Assembly (NCBI GenBank): GCA_003249095.1
Contig: QBMS01000027.1
Span: forward strand, 1 to 39,114
Reading direction: 5' to 3'
DNA from: Snowella sp.
GTDB lineage: Bacteria > Cyanobacteriota > Cyanobacteriia > Cyanobacteriales > Microcystaceae
DNA length: 39,114 nucleotides
Below are positions 1-7,289 of this stretch, one piece after another (the stretch's first letter is position 1; the number at the start of each line of letters is the position of its first letter). The notes under the pieces were generated by a model, which was given only the letters and a program-made list of their open reading frames with translations, did not search any database and was not told where the DNA came from. Made by a program: the position numbers and the translations under genes.

Positions 1-209
1 GTATTATACGTTTCTGAATATAGTGACTCACATTTTTGACAGATAAATATTTTTCTCTCTCCATTATTTTTCGTTTTGTAATGAGAATGAATTTTCACTT
101 CCTCGCTGTGACAATGAGGACAGTCTCGTTTAAATAATTCTTTTTCTTTCCCATTGCAAAATATAGAATCATTAAACTCTTGGATTGGCTTTATCTTTTG
201 GATTGACAT
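1..209 (-). CDS. IS-type transposase N-terminal zinc-finger fragment (runs off left edge)
   Basis: The minus strand is open from an ATG at 209 to the window edge and gives 69 residues. A strong ribosome binding site (AGGAG) lies about 8 bases upstream. The translation contains two CxxC pairs, CPHC near residue 31 and CQKC near residue 56, separated by a basic stretch. This layout is typical of the N-terminal zinc ribbon of IS1-like and related transposases. The protein therefore probably binds DNA as part of an insertion sequence whose body lies left of the window. The broken end of hsdR starts only about 150 bases away, which fits IS-linked damage. The family cannot be fixed from this fragment, and a non-transposase zinc-finger protein is possible. 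Confidence 0.55.
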   Translation of the reverse strand, partial: MSIQKIKPIQEFNDSIFCNGKEKELFKRDCPHCHSEEVKIHSHYKTKNNGERKIFICQKCESLYSETYN

Positions 210-405
210 ACTCTCTCTCCTTTTTTTACCGATTTATTTATAGTATTATTACCCTTAACACCCCTGTAAAGTTATAACCATTACTTCCAAGCTTATATTT
301 GCTTCTTTGTTTCTCTAATCCTTTGCCCAGTAATCCTTTCTGCCTTTAATCAGGCTGAACCATTGCCAGGAACGCTATCCTGTTATTGCGACCACTTCTA
401 AGCTA

Positions 406-1344
406 ATGACTACAGGGGTTGATGCTCAAACTTGTAAATTAATTGTGCTGGATTCTAATATCCAATCACCAACTGAGTTTAAGCAAATTATTGGACGGGG
501 AACACGAATTAATGAAGAGTTTAACAAACGATTTTTTACAATTATGGATTTTCGCAATGTGACCGATCAATTTTATGATCCTGCCTTTGATGATGATCCT
601 GTCATGATTAAAGAAGTACGAGAAAATGAACCCTTTACAGTAGAAAATATTACAGGCGATATCACCGAAGAAATTATTGACAAAGAAACAGGGGAAACTA
701 TCAACTTTGATCATAATGATGAGATTCCAGAAACCCAAAATCCGACCATTATTGATGGGGGTGATATTATCACAGAACCGCGAAGTAAGGTTTATATTGC
801 TGGGGTAGAGGTGACGATTTTAAATGAACGGACTCAATATCTTAATGAAGATGGACAATTAGTAACGACAAGTTTAAGAGATTATACGAAACAAAGATTG
901 TTAGGAGAATTTAGTGGTTTAGATGAATTTTTAAGTCGTTGGAATCAAGCGGATAAAAAGAGTGCCTTGATTGAGGAACTACGAAAACAAGATATTATTC
1001 TTGAGAATTTGCAGAAAGATGTTAAAAAAGATCTGGACTTATTTGATCTAATTTGTCATATTGCTTGGGATCGTCCGCCTTTAACTCGCAAAGAAAGAGC
1101 AGATAACGTCAAAAAACGAGATTTTTTTGCTAAATATGAATTACAGGCAAAACTTATAATTAATGCGCTTTTAGAAAAATATGCAACAGATGGCATCGAG
1201 AATGTTGAAGAGCTTTCTGTGTTAAAATTAGAACCTCTGAAGCAATTTGGCTCTCCATCACAGATTATACAGCTATTTGGCGGTAAATCTCAATATCTAT
1301 CTGCTTTAGGGGAACTAAAATCCGAGCTTTATCGAGTCGCTTAA
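406..1344 (+). pseudogene. hsdR: Type I restriction subunit HsdR, C-terminal fragment
   Basis: The 312-residue frame begins inside the second helicase domain of an HsdR subunit. Recognisable sequence actually starts upstream of the ATG, near base 364 (YPVIATTSKL), and the frame is open back to a stop at 331-333. Motif VI of SF2 helicases (QIIGRGTR) is present. It is followed by an EcoEI-type HsdR C-terminal domain (about residues 150-312) that docks the motor on the methylase core. The N-terminal nuclease domain, Walker A and DEAD-box motifs are all missing; full-length subunits are about 800-1000 residues. I infer a non-functional remnant cut from the left by an insertion event, since an IS-type gene fragment lies just outside. 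It probably once headed the hsdMS operon downstream. Confidence 0.85.
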
Positions 1345-1413
1345 TCTTAAGAGAAAATTCCTATTTTATGCTAAAATTTACGCAATTCTCTTCTCTCTTG
1401 ATTGATGGGTTAA

Positions 1414-1602
1414 AAACGTGATATTCAGCAGGTTAATGCGATCGCCAGGGAATTTGGTATGTCACCACCAATTAGAAAGGAATTTGGCAAGTTTATTGAA
1501 AAAGAAAAAGCCAATGGTGATATTGGAACATTGAATGCGAAAGGAGATTTTACTTGGGAAGAACTGCAAGAAAAAGCTGAAGAATTTTTAAAGAAGTTTT
1601 AA
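1414..1602 (+). pseudogene. Remnant resembling a polymorphic-toxin C-terminal tail
   Basis: A 62-residue frame is open from just after a stop at 1411 to TAA at 1600. It has no usable start; the first in-frame ATG is about 15 codons inside. It contains the pattern AIAREFGM, then EFGKFIEKEK, GTLNAKGDFT and WEELQEKAEEFL. From memory this pattern recurs at the extreme C-termini of large secreted or polymorphic toxins. I read it as the tail left when the body of such a gene was lost. The next gene starts 12 bases downstream and could be the matching immunity gene. The assignment rests on pattern memory, not on a search. Confidence 0.45.
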
Positions 1603-1614
1603 GGGATTGAAAAA

Positions 1615-2142
1615 ATGGGAACAACATCTGTAATATCCACAAAGCGAGTTATTCAACCAAATTTTGCCAAAATTATTCCTGTTATTGTCCAACCGATGAT
1701 TGGTGAAATTTGTCATCAAGTTTCCTTTAGTTATGGTGATGAGTTGGAATTAGATTTTGGTGAAATGACTCCCTATGATCATCCCAAATTAGCACATTTA
1801 CTAAAGGGTAGTTGGCGATTTGGGGCGCGGGCTACGCCTTGGATAGTGAAGCAGGGCGATCGCGTTTTAGTGGTTACTTCGGAATCGGATACAGATGAAG
1901 AGACCAAAAATGCTAAGGTAATAGTTAAACAATTAGAGAATAAAAAGTTACTTGATCTAACAGTTGATGCGGAAACAATTCGTTTAACGTTGAATTTTGA
2001 AAATCATTATCAACTAATTTTAGAACCAGATTTACAGGATGATTCGGGGCTTGCCCATTGGGAGCTATTTATGCCAACGGAGCAAATTTTAACGGTGGGG
2101 CCTGGTTATTTTTGGTCATGTAAATCAATTCATGAACCATAA
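1615..2142 (+). CDS. Hypothetical protein, possible immunity protein
   Basis: This encodes 175 residues with no signal peptide or membrane segment. It has an AAGGG-like ribosome site before the ATG and starts 12 bases after the toxin-tail remnant. The sequence is acidic and rich in beta-strand patterns. Features include FSYGDELELDFGE near residues 39-51, a GSWRFGARATPW segment near 65-76, and a C-terminal WELFMPTEQILTVGPG segment. Small single-domain beta proteins right after a toxin tail are often immunity proteins, which is the basis for the suggestion. I do not recognise a named family with certainty. The gene looks intact although its upstream partner is decayed, as expected for an orphan immunity gene that still protects against kin toxins. 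Confidence 0.5.
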   Translation: MGTTSVISTKRVIQPNFAKIIPVIVQPMIGEICHQVSFSYGDELELDFGEMTPYDHPKLAHLLKGSWRFGARATPWIVKQGDRVLVVTSESDTDEETKNAKVIVKQLENKKLLDLTVDAETIRLTLNFENHYQLILEPDLQDDSGLAHWELFMPTEQILTVGPGYFWSCKSIHEP

Positions 2143-2178
2143 TTGAAATTAATCAAATAACTTTAGAGGTATTACATC

Positions 2179-2436
2179 ATGCAACAGCTACAACAAATAC
2201 ATCAAGATATTGATAGTTTGCCCAATGAAGCGCAGGAACTATTATTTGATTTTGTCCAGATTCTGAAAAAGCGATATTTAGTATCTACACAAAATTTATC
2301 TTCAACTATACAAAAAGATGTTTTACAAGACCCTTTGGTTGGTTTATTTGCAGGTTCTCCAAATTTAGCGATGCAAGCTGAAGAAATTCTAGAAGCAGAA
2401 ATTACATCAAAATCAGGTTGGTCATGCAAAAAGTAG
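2179..2436 (+). CDS. VapB-type antitoxin (DUF2281-like)
   Basis: This 85-residue protein has an N-terminal helical segment (IHQDIDSLPNEAQELLFDFV, residues 7-26) like DUF2281 antitoxins, which are usually paired with PIN-domain toxins. Its C-terminal part reads GLFAGSPNLAMQAEE. The same F-x-G-x-P-x-L-A pattern occurs in the unrelated-looking antitoxin at 6404-6676, so it is probably the toxin-binding region. The toxin gene starts at 2424, 13 bases before this gene ends, so the two are translationally coupled. The expected role is to neutralise the toxin and repress the operon. Confidence 0.75.
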   Translation: MQQLQQIHQDIDSLPNEAQELLFDFVQILKKRYLVSTQNLSSTIQKDVLQDPLVGLFAGSPNLAMQAEEILEAEITSKSGWSCKK

Positions 2437-2837
2437 TAGGAGATACTGGTTTTGTAGTGGCTTTAACAAATCGTTCCGATCCTCGGCATGGTGAAGTAGC
2501 TGAGGTTTATTTCCAGCAAGTTGAAATCGTTTTACCTCAAACGGTATTGGCTGAAGTCGCGTATTTGATTCAGCGAGATGCGGGTGCAGAGATTTTGATT
2601 CGTTTTTTGCGCGGATTAGAACAAAGTAAGTTTGTTTTAATGGCTTTGACGGATTGGGATTTGCTACGGACAGCGGAGATTTTGACGCAATATCAGGATA
2701 GTCGGATTGATTTTGTGGATGCAAGTGTGATGGCGATCGCCGAACGGGAGAATATTGTAACTGTGTTAACACTGGATCGGCGTGATTTTAGTTTGTTTCG
2801 TCCGCAGCACTGTTTTAGTTTTACGCTTTTACCGTAA
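2424..2837 (+). CDS. vapC: VapC-type PIN-domain toxin ribonuclease
   Basis: A 137-residue PIN-domain protein from the ATG at 2424; a TTG at 2418 is possible but less likely. The metal-binding acidic residues of PIN nucleases are visible. They are Asp in GDTGF near the N-terminus, Glu in LAEVAYL, Asp in DFVDAS, and Asp in TLDRRDF near the C-terminus. Family members cleave RNA, often tRNA or rRNA, when the antitoxin is degraded. It overlaps its antitoxin by 13 bases and lies 26 bases upstream of hsdM on the same strand, so it may be co-transcribed with the methylase. It is a homologue, not a copy, of the toxin at 6654-7079. Confidence 0.85.
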   Translation: MQKVVGDTGFVVALTNRSDPRHGEVAEVYFQQVEIVLPQTVLAEVAYLIQRDAGAEILIRFLRGLEQSKFVLMALTDWDLLRTAEILTQYQDSRIDFVDASVMAIAERENIVTVLTLDRRDFSLFRPQHCFSFTLLP

Positions 2838-2863
2838 AGTGATTAATCAAGTAATTCGACAAA

Positions 2864-4303
2864 ATGACTATGAAAAATCTGAGTGGCAATATTAAATCTC
2901 TGCGTAATTTTATGCGGAAAGATCCTGGTGTGTCGGGGGATGGTCAACGGATTGAGCAGTTGGGATGGTTGCTATTTTTAAAAATCCTAGATGCGAGTGA
3001 TAAGGAATTAGAGTTACTCAAGGATGATTTTGTGTCGGTGGTTCCCGATCGCCTACGTTGGGAAAATTGGGCGGCGGATAAGGAGGGGATGACGGGGGAC
3101 AAGTTACGACTTTTTATTGATGAAGAGTTGTTTCCTACGTTGCGAAATCTCGACATAAGTACAGGTAATCAACGGGCGGCGATCGTGCGGGAGATTTTTG
3201 AAGGTACGAACAATTACATGAAAAATGGGACGATTATTCGGCAGGTGTTGAATAGTCTCAATGAGATTGATTTTGAAAATTCGGAAGATCGACATTTATT
3301 TGGGGATATTTACGAGACCATTTTGCGGGAACTTCAGACGGCGGGGGCCTATGGGGAGTTTTATACACCCCGCGCTTTGACGGAGTTTATGACGGAAATG
3401 GTGAATCCGCAGTTAGGCGAGAAGGTGCTTGATCCTGCTTGTGGGACGGGGGGCTTTTTGACCTGTGCGATTAATCATTTGCGATCGCAGGGTTTAGATC
3501 AGGTTAGGGATCTGGAAACCTTGGAAAAGACGATTAAGGGGATGGAGTTTAAGCCATTGCCGTTTATGTTGGCGGTGACGAATTTGTTTTTGCATGAGAT
3601 TGAGATTCCCAATATTGAATATACCGATAGTCTGAATCGGGAATATACTTCGATTCGGGAAGCGGATCGGGTGGATGTGATTCTGGCTAATCCGCCATTT
3701 GGGGCTTCGGTGACGGATGGGGTTCAGGATAATTTTCCGTTGAGTTATCGAACGACGGAAAGTGCGGATTTGTTTTTGTTGTTGATGGTGCGCTATTTGC
3801 ATGAGGGCGGACGGGCGGCGATCGTGTTGCCTGATGGTTCGTTGACGGGGGATGGGGTGAAGGCGCGAATCCGTCAGCATTTGTTGGAGTCTTGCAATCT
3901 CCATACGATTGTGCGTTTACCTAATTCGGTGTTTCAACCCTATGCTTCGGTGGCGACTAATCTGTTATTTTTTACAAAGGGTAAGCGGACTGAGGATATT
4001 TGGTATTGGGAGCATCGTTTGCCCGATGGGGTGAAGGCGTATTCTAAGACAAAGCCGATTGTTAAGGGTGAGTTTCAGTCGTTGCGCGATTGGTGGAATA
4101 ATCGTGAGGAGGGTGAGCAGGCTTGGCGAGTGAGTTTTGCGGAGTTAGAGAAAAATGGATTTAATTTGGATGTGAAAAATCCTCATGTGCTAGAGGTGGA
4201 ACAGGGTTATAGTTCGGTTGAGTTGTTGGGGATGTTGCATGATTCTTTTAAAAAGAGTGATGATTTATTAGATATGTTAAAAAAACAATTAGCACAGGGT
4301 TAA
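2864..4303 (+). CDS. hsdM: Type I restriction-modification DNA methyltransferase subunit HsdM
   Basis: This 479-residue adenine-N6 methyltransferase has the HsdM N-terminal helical domain (about residues 1-140) followed by the class I catalytic domain. The SAM-binding motif DPACGTGGFL starts at residue 190, and the catalytic motif NPPFG starts at residue 276. The length is normal for HsdM and the frame is uninterrupted, so the methylase looks functional. It would combine with HsdS (5024-6361) to methylate a bipartite target. The upstream restriction subunit is truncated, so the pair may now act as a methylation-only system unless another hsdR supplies the motor. The normal HsdM-HsdS junction is interrupted here by a RAYT element. 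Confidence 0.95.
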   Translation: MTMKNLSGNIKSLRNFMRKDPGVSGDGQRIEQLGWLLFLKILDASDKELELLKDDFVSVVPDRLRWENWAADKEGMTGDKLRLFIDEELFPTLRNLDISTGNQRAAIVREIFEGTNNYMKNGTIIRQVLNSLNEIDFENSEDRHLFGDIYETILRELQTAGAYGEFYTPRALTEFMTEMVNPQLGEKVLDPACGTGGFLTCAINHLRSQGLDQVRDLETLEKTIKGMEFKPLPFMLAVTNLFLHEIEIPNIEYTDSLNREYTSIREADRVDVILANPPFGASVTDGVQDNFPLSYRTTESADLFLLLMVRYLHEGGRAAIVLPDGSLTGDGVKARIRQHLLESCNLHTIVRLPNSVFQPYASVATNLLFFTKGKRTEDIWYWEHRLPDGVKAYSKTKPIVKGEFQSLRDWWNNREEGEQAWRVSFAELEKNGFNLDVKNPHVLEVEQGYSSVELLGMLHDSFKKSDDLLDMLKKQLAQG

Positions 4304-4335
4304 TTTGTAGGGGTAATTCATGAATTACCCCTACC
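4302..4335. repeat. REP-like palindrome, left copy flanking the RAYT gene
   Basis: Bases 4307-4334 are a perfect 28-base palindrome (arm GTAGGGGTAATTCA and its reverse complement). They are embedded in a 34-base stretch that recurs exactly at 4959-4992. The repeat starts at the last two bases of the hsdM stop codon. Palindromes flanking a Y1 transposase are the usual substrate of that enzyme. Confidence 0.9.
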
Positions 4336-4381
4336 TAAAAAAAACACCAAAAATTAAAATAAAAAAACCAGATTTAAAATT

Positions 4382-4951
4382 ATGACATTATTTAATCATC
4401 GTAATCGTCGATCTATTCGGCTAAAAGGTTTTGATTATTCTTCTGATGGAGCTTATTTTTTAACAATTTGTGTACAAAATCGTGAATGTTTATTTGGAGA
4501 AATTCAAAAAGAAAAAATGATTTTAAATGATTATGGCAAAATCGTTAGAGAGATTTGGGAAGATTTGCTAACTACTATTGTAGATATAGATTTGGATGAA
4601 TATGTTATTATGCCTAATCATTTTCATGCAATTTTAGTAATTGATAAGTCTCTGGAGTCAACAAATTTTTATGGATCATTAAATGTCAATAATGATAAGG
4701 AACGTAGAAAAATGATTTTATCAAAGGTCGTAGGAAAATTTAAAATGTTAACGGCTAAAGCAATTAATCAAATGCGTGGCAATGAAGGTAAATTTTGGCA
4801 ACGTAATTATTATGAAACAGTGATTCGTAGTGAAGAAGATTTAAATAGAATCCGAGAATACATTATTAATAATCCGATGCAATGGGAATTGGATGATAAT
4901 CATCCCAATTATATGTTAACCAATTGTCGTAGGGGTTATGGTCAATCGTAG
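4382..4951 (+). CDS. REP-associated tyrosine transposase (RAYT, Y1/HUH family)
   Basis: This 189-residue protein has the Y1-transposase signature. The HUH pair is His80-Phe-His82 in MPNHFHAI. The likely nucleophile is the Tyr143-Tyr144 pair in RNYYETVIR, followed by the usual REYIINNPMQW helix. Known RAYTs nick single-stranded REP palindromes and are thought to spread them. Perfect 28-base palindromes lie 47 bases before the start and 12 bases after the stop, so gene and palindromes form one element of about 690 bases. It sits between hsdM and hsdS in the same orientation without breaking either gene. Codon use is more AT-rich than in hsdM, consistent with later arrival. The catalytic residues look intact. 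Confidence 0.9.
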   Translation: MTLFNHRNRRSIRLKGFDYSSDGAYFLTICVQNRECLFGEIQKEKMILNDYGKIVREIWEDLLTTIVDIDLDEYVIMPNHFHAILVIDKSLESTNFYGSLNVNNDKERRKMILSKVVGKFKMLTAKAINQMRGNEGKFWQRNYYETVIRSEEDLNRIREYIINNPMQWELDDNHPNYMLTNCRRGYGQS

Positions 4952-4958
4952 GAATTAC

Positions 4959-4992
4959 AATTTGTAGGGGTAATTCATGAATTACCCCTACC
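4959..4992. repeat. REP-like palindrome, right copy flanking the RAYT gene
   Basis: This is an exact repeat of 4302-4335, with the 28-base palindrome at 4964-4991. It begins 7 bases after the RAYT stop and ends 31 bases before hsdS. A partial similar stretch (GTAGGGGTTA) lies just upstream, inside the last codons of the transposase. Confidence 0.9.
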
Positions 4993-5023
4993 ATGATATT
5001 AATAAACTCAACTGGAATAAATA

Positions 5024-6361
5024 ATGAAAAATTATCCTAAAAAAACAATTGGTGAACTTTGCAATATTATCAAAGGTGAAACAGGAATTGCTAGTGCGAT
5101 TGCAGGTGAATATACCCTAGTTACAACAGGTAAAGATCGCAAAACATCGGCTACTTACCAATTTGATGCTAAAGCTGTTTGCCTTCCATTAATATCATCC
5201 AGTGGACATGGAAAAAAAAGTCTTAATTATATCCATTATCAAGAAGGAAAATTTGCACTTGGGACAATTTTAGCAGCAATTATTCCAAAAAATGATAATG
5301 AGATTTCTGCGGCTTTTTTACATCAATACTTATTATTCTATAAAGATGTCAAAATAGTTCCTTTAATGAGAGGTGCTGCAAATGTATCTCTTGCAGTTAA
5401 AGATGTCGCTAAAATTGAAATTCCTTTGCCTCCAATTAATGAGCAGAAAGATTTTATTATTATTTTTAATAAACTTCAAGAATTTAAAAATAAGTTAATT
5501 TTTGAGTTTGACAAGCAAGAAAAATACGTTTCTCAGTTGAAACAGACGATTTTGCAGGAGGCGATCGCGGGTCAACTCACGGCAGAATGGCGCACCCAAA
5601 ACCCAATGCAAAAAGGCAATCCAGATACCGATGCCGCCGCACTCCTCGCTAAAATCAAAACCGAAAAACAACAGTTAATCGCTGATGGCAAACTCAAAAA
5701 AGAAAAACCTCTCGCTGAAATCGCGATCGATGAAATTCAATTTTCTATTCCTGATAGTTGGGTTTGGTGTCGTTTGGGAGAAGTTATAAAATTAGCAGAA
5801 GCAGGGAAAAGCTTTTTATGTAAAGATGGTGAAACTCGTAATCGAGATTGGGGAATCATCAAAACGAGTGCAATTACTTCTGGAATTTTTTTTGAATCAG
5901 AAAACAAACTTTATTCAGAATCTATACCAGAAGAAATTAAATATAAAATTGAAATTGGAGATTTGATTTTTTGTCGTGCTAGTGGTAGTAAAGGTTTAGC
6001 TGGTTTATGTTGTTTAGTAGAATCTTTAAGCTTAAATTTATTGTTAAGTGACAAAACTATTCGTGTAAAGCTAAGTGATTTAGTTTTGCCTGAGATTGTT
6101 AATCTTTACAATAAATCTGATTCCAGCAGAAAGTATCGAATATCACTCTCTACACAGAAAAGTACATCAATGAATAATGTAACTCGTGGTGAATTGCTGG
6201 GCGAACCTTTTCCCCTTTCTCCTCTTGCCGAACAAAAAGCAATAGTTGAAAAAGTCGATCGCCTAATGAACATCATCGACCAACTAGAACAACAAATCAA
6301 ACACCGCAAACAACTCGCCGAAGACCTCATGCAAACCGTCCTCCGCGAAGCCTTTGAATGA
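5024..6361 (+). CDS. hsdS: Type I restriction-modification specificity subunit HsdS
   Basis: This 445-residue subunit has the standard two-repeat layout. TRD1 spans about residues 1-145 and ends in IPLPPINEQ. A central conserved helix follows (about 146-235, including QTILQEAIAGQLT). TRD2 spans about 245-400 and ends in PLSPLAEQ, and a C-terminal conserved helix closes the protein (about 401-445). Each TRD reads one half of a bipartite DNA target, and the helices set the spacing. TRD1 looks AT-rich and foreign relative to the central helix, as expected from TRD swapping. The last 105 bases have a second, diverged copy at 7070-7174. It lies 32 bases after the right RAYT palindrome, so its expression may depend on read-through across that element. 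Confidence 0.93.
   Translation: MKNYPKKTIGELCNIIKGETGIASAIAGEYTLVTTGKDRKTSATYQFDAKAVCLPLISSSGHGKKSLNYIHYQEGKFALGTILAAIIPKNDNEISAAFLHQYLLFYKDVKIVPLMRGAANVSLAVKDVAKIEIPLPPINEQKDFIIIFNKLQEFKNKLIFEFDKQEKYVSQLKQTILQEAIAGQLTAEWRTQNPMQKGNPDTDAAALLAKIKTEKQQLIADGKLKKEKPLAEIAIDEIQFSIPDSWVWCRLGEVIKLAEAGKSFLCKDGETRNRDWGIIKTSAITSGIFFESENKLYSESIPEEIKYKIEIGDLIFCRASGSKGLAGLCCLVESLSLNLLLSDKTIRVKLSDLVLPEIVNLYNKSDSSRKYRISLSTQKSTSMNNVTRGELLGEPFPLSPLAEQKAIVEKVDRLMNIIDQLEQQIKHRKQLAEDLMQTVLREAFE
6257..6361 (+). repeat. hsdS 3'-end repeat, copy 1
   Basis: The last 105 bases of hsdS, starting at GATCGC, recur at 7070-7174 with about nine mismatches by eye. Apart from the stop codon (TGA versus TAA), every difference is synonymous. 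The two copies enclose the second VapBC module. Confidence 0.9.
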
Positions 6362-6403
6362 TCCGCTACACTTAAAATTTAGTCCCCACAAACAAAGCAA
6401 ACT

Positions 6404-6676
6404 ATGGACATCACCATTCATCTAGAAGACGAACAAGCCCAAAAACTAGAATACATTCAACAACAAACAAACCAAGACCCAGCAACATTACTAAATCGTA
6501 CCCTTACCCAAGCGATCGACACCTATTATCAACAAATCCAAGCATCACAATCTGATGCGATCGCACAACTTAGACAAAGCAAATTTATCGGGTGTTTTAG
6601 CGGCGACCCAGACCTAGCCACTAATTCAGAAGAGCGTTTCCAAGCAATCATGAATGAAAAATATGATCCTCGCTGA
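6404..6676 (+). CDS. VapB-type antitoxin, ribbon-helix-helix-like
   Basis: This encodes 90 residues. The N-terminus (MDITIHLEDEQAQKLEYIQ) followed by an amphipathic helix matches the short strand plus helices of CopG/RHH antitoxins that bind DNA as dimers. The C-terminus has GCFSGDPDLATNSEE, resembling GLFAGSPNLAMQAEE in the other antitoxin at 2179-2436. The two antitoxins thus share a toxin-binding tail on different DNA-binding heads. It begins 42 bases after hsdS, and its stop lies 23 bases inside the toxin gene. Confidence 0.75.
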   Translation: MDITIHLEDEQAQKLEYIQQQTNQDPATLLNRTLTQAIDTYYQQIQASQSDAIAQLRQSKFIGCFSGDPDLATNSEERFQAIMNEKYDPR

Positions 6677-7079
6677 CACAGGATTTTTTATCGCCTTGGG
6701 TAATAATCGCGATCGCGACCATAAACGCGCCATACAAATCATCTCCACCCTAAACGAACCTCTGATTACCACCTATCCCGTAATCACAGAGACGAGCTAT
6801 CTCTTAGCACGAGATGCAGGATTAATCGTGCAGTTTGCATTCCTGTCCGAAGTTGCCAATGGCATATTTCCCGTATTTGATTTCCAAAAACATCACATCA
6901 CTCGCATGGTCGAACTAATGAGACGCTATGCCAACCTACCAATGGATTTTGCCGATGCCTCTTTAGTTGTATTAGCCGAACATCTAGGACATGGGAGAAT
7001 TTTGACTAGCGATCGGCGAGATTTTAATATTTATCGATGGAATAATACCAATCTATTTGAGAATTTACTGATCGCTTAA
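6654..7079 (+). CDS. vapC: VapC-type PIN-domain toxin ribonuclease
   Basis: A 141-residue PIN-domain ribonuclease toxin. The acidic metal ligands are visible: Asp in ADTGFF, Glu in ITETSYL, Asp in DFADAS and Asp in TSDRRDF. It overlaps its antitoxin by 23 bases, the usual arrangement for coupled translation. Its final codons (encoding LIA and the stop) lie inside the duplicated hsdS tail that starts at 7070. The present C-terminus was therefore created, or at least set, by that junction. It is homologous to the toxin at 2424-2837, with the same order of motifs, but clearly diverged. Confidence 0.85.
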   Translation: MKNMILADTGFFIALGNNRDRDHKRAIQIISTLNEPLITTYPVITETSYLLARDAGLIVQFAFLSEVANGIFPVFDFQKHHITRMVELMRRYANLPMDFADASLVVLAEHLGHGRILTSDRRDFNIYRWNNTNLFENLLIA

Positions 7080-7174
7080 TGAACATCATCGATCAACTAG
7101 AACAACAAATCAAACACCGCAAACAACTCGCCGAAGATCTCATGCAAACCGTTTTAAGGGAAGCCTTTGAATAA
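7070..7174 (+). pseudogene. Remnant of a second hsdS 3' end
   Basis: In frame from GATCGC at 7070, this stretch encodes DRLM then a 31-residue tail ending in REAFE. It is identical at protein level to the end of HsdS at 6257-6361, but about nine bases differ, almost all at synonymous positions. The rest of the gene is absent. The left edge lies within the last codons of the preceding vapC. Synonymous-only divergence means both copies were long under selection as parts of working genes, so this is not a fresh tandem copy. Confidence 0.85.
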
Positions 7175-7289
7175 CGTCTATCTTCTTTCAATGATGAAAT
7201 TTAAACCGCGATCGCATTTGAGATTCAGCGTTAAAGTTTAAGAAGCGATCGCTTTGATTAAAATTGAAATGAGGAGACGCGATCGCAGA
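7175..7289. other. Intergenic HIP1 cluster
   Basis: Three GCGATCGC octamers at 7208, 7245 and 7279 fall within 79 bases between the island and the next gene. HIP1 is a genome-wide cyanobacterial repeat. It marks host-like sequence at the right boundary of the accessory region. Confidence 0.7.

Noticed and set aside
3494-3904. Long minus-strand frame inside hsdM (136 residues)
   Set aside because: It is the complement of a well-supported methylase gene, has a low-complexity Arg/His/Gln-rich translation and no ribosome site or homology.
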